Shown: positions 63,097 to 64,000 of the stretch, one piece after another | Layout: the number at the start of each line of letters is the position of its first letter | How positions within the stretch are numbered: position 1 is the first letter of the stretch | Assembly: GCA_963575745.1 (NCBI GenBank) | Contig: CAUYUJ010016686.1 | Location: forward strand, 97,001-161,000 | Direction of reading: 5' to 3' | DNA: 64,000 nucleotides | Origin: Prorocentrum cordatum | Lineage: Eukaryota; Sar; Dinophyceae; Prorocentrales; Prorocentraceae | Program-made: the position numbers and the translations under genes | The notes under the pieces: generated by a model | What the model saw: the letters and a program-made list of their open reading frames with translations, nothing else | What the model was told of the DNA's origin: nothing | The model's database searches: none

Positions 63097-63430
63097 TTTT
63101 GGGACCGAATAACTCCCCAGACGATTTGGTTTCGGAGTAGATGGCTCCGCAGCAGCAGCGGGGCTCGAATGAAGGGCGCGTTGCATTTCTGCAGGGGCGC
63201 GCGCGTCGGCCGCCGAGATCGGGAGCGCTCGTGCAGGCGCCGTGGCGCGATCTTCGTAAAGAAGTCTTCCCTCTCCTCCCTGTCCCCCCATCCCGCCGCC
63301 CTCAACGTCGGCTCCTCGCCGCCCGTTCCTCGTCGCTCCACGCCTGTTCGTTCTCCTCCAATTTCCTCTCCCGCTTCCTCGTTCTCTCCTTCCCATTTTT
63401 CCCTCCATCCCATTGCATCCCTGGCACCCC
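63097..63430. other. 3' flank of the plus-strand gene
   Basis: Pyrimidine-rich from 63260. No second gene supported and no poly(A) signal identified. Confidence 0.5.
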
Positions 63431-63525
63431 AGCGAAGTTCGCAGTTCGAAGTTTGAAGTTCGGAGTTCGAAGGTTGCAGTTTGAATTTCGAAGCTTCGCA
63501 CTTCGAGGTTCGATCTTCGAACCTT
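63430..63525. repeat. TTCGAA-type word cluster
   Basis: AGTTCGAAG, GTTTGAAGTTCGG and CTTCGAACC words alternate in both orientations, resembling the GAACTTCGAACCTCC words at 57235 and 57306. Confidence 0.75.
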
Positions 63526-63775
63526 CGTCATCTCGTCGTCGTAATCGTCGTCCTCGTTCGTCGTCGTCGTTCCTCGTCGGCGTCGATTGTCGTTGTCGTC
63601 GTCGCTCGTTGTCGTCGTCGCCGTCGTCGTCGTGGTCGGCGTCGTCGTCGTCGGTCGTTGTCGTCGCTAGTCGTCGTCGCTGGTCGCCGTCGTGGTCATC
63701 GTCCTCGTCGTCGTCGTCGTGGTCGTCGTCGCCCTCGTTGTCGCCGTCGTGGTCATCGTCGTCGTCGTTGTCGTG
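63525..63775. repeat. GTC/CGT trinucleotide array
   Basis: GTCGTC units with CTC, GCC and TGG interruptions. After it, 63776-64000 has purine-rich sequence without recognisable features. Confidence 0.95.
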
Positions 63776-64000
63776 AAACGCCCCACGTAGGAGGAGCAGA
63801 GAAGGGAGTAAGGAGAAATGAGCACGGTGGAGGGAGGAGGGAGGATTGAACAGGAAGAGGAGGGTGCAGATGGAGGTAGAAGGGATGAGGTAGTTCAGAA
63901 GTGGGAGCAGCAGACTGGCGCAATGGGAAAAGCCATGTGAGTGCAGGGAGGGATGGAAATGCGATAAAGTGAAGCCGCAGCCGTTGCAGGTCTGCCTCCC

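Noticed and set aside
1-64000. Relict spliced-leader sequence marking retroposed mRNAs
   Set aside because: I looked for the conserved TTTTGGCTCAAG end of the dinoflagellate spliced leader and found no match; only partial CATTTTTGG or CCATTTTGGCGG words occur.

Overview
The window looks like nuclear DNA of a dinoflagellate alga. It is GC-rich, carries a 100-N scaffold gap, and nearly all recognisable coding sequence is on one strand. The coding fragments (a Ty1/copia polyprotein with a methyltransferase-like block, a Helitron, a DIRS-like element, LINE-type debris, two sugar transferases and several uncharacterised families) resemble proteins I recall from dinoflagellate genomes. Genus cannot be fixed from the sequence; Prorocentrales or Symbiodiniaceae are guesses. 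No rRNA, tRNA, CRISPR or prokaryotic signal was found.

Layout. 1-8831 (minus): a Ty1/copia-type retrotransposon polyprotein running off the left edge. The frame is open through about 2,900 codons except for one TGA at 4716-4718, which separates gag-protease from pol and is followed by CGG and a 12-bp stem-loop on the coding strand. 9097-13189 (minus): a Helitron Rep/helicase, truncated in the helicase, with a mutated Walker A, and split from its N-terminal part by a 230-bp C-rich tract. 13255-14046: a GT25-like glycosyltransferase fragment. 14280-16010: two satellite families. 16910-18445: an apparently complete GT17-type glycosyltransferase. 20804-21274: an uncharacterised exon-like ORF. 21330-23405: about 27 copies of a 78-bp repeat. 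23435-26812 (minus): a broken DIRS-like retroelement with a frameshift at a T7 run inside the reverse transcriptase.

27000-58000 is mostly repeats. The main structure is a pair of large composite duplications (33705-38883 and 41298-45725), each built from a left flank, five 93-bp repeats, a long array of palindromic MITE-like units separated by CG-dinucleotide runs, and a right flank. Next to them lie two arrays of a 92-bp GC-rich repeat, each interrupted by a GT/GGT microsatellite at the same register. Further on are two abutting foldback elements (51714-52078), a 1.8-kb CAT trinucleotide array that flips strand, and a TA-flanked MITE (57444-57609).

58671-60740 (minus) holds LINE-type fragments (post-RT linker, RNase H-like block, two copies of a Cys-containing domain). 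61951-63096 (plus) is an uncharacterised protein gene and the only convincing plus-strand gene.

The most unusual signal is a family of 14-15-nt hairpins embedded in the copia ORF. The fifth stem pair occurs as G:C, C:G and A:T with pairing kept, so residues 2 and 4 of the encoded Ala-x-x-x-Ala change together. A second hairpin family (7-bp stem, AGCA loop) sits in the plus-strand gene at 61951-63096.
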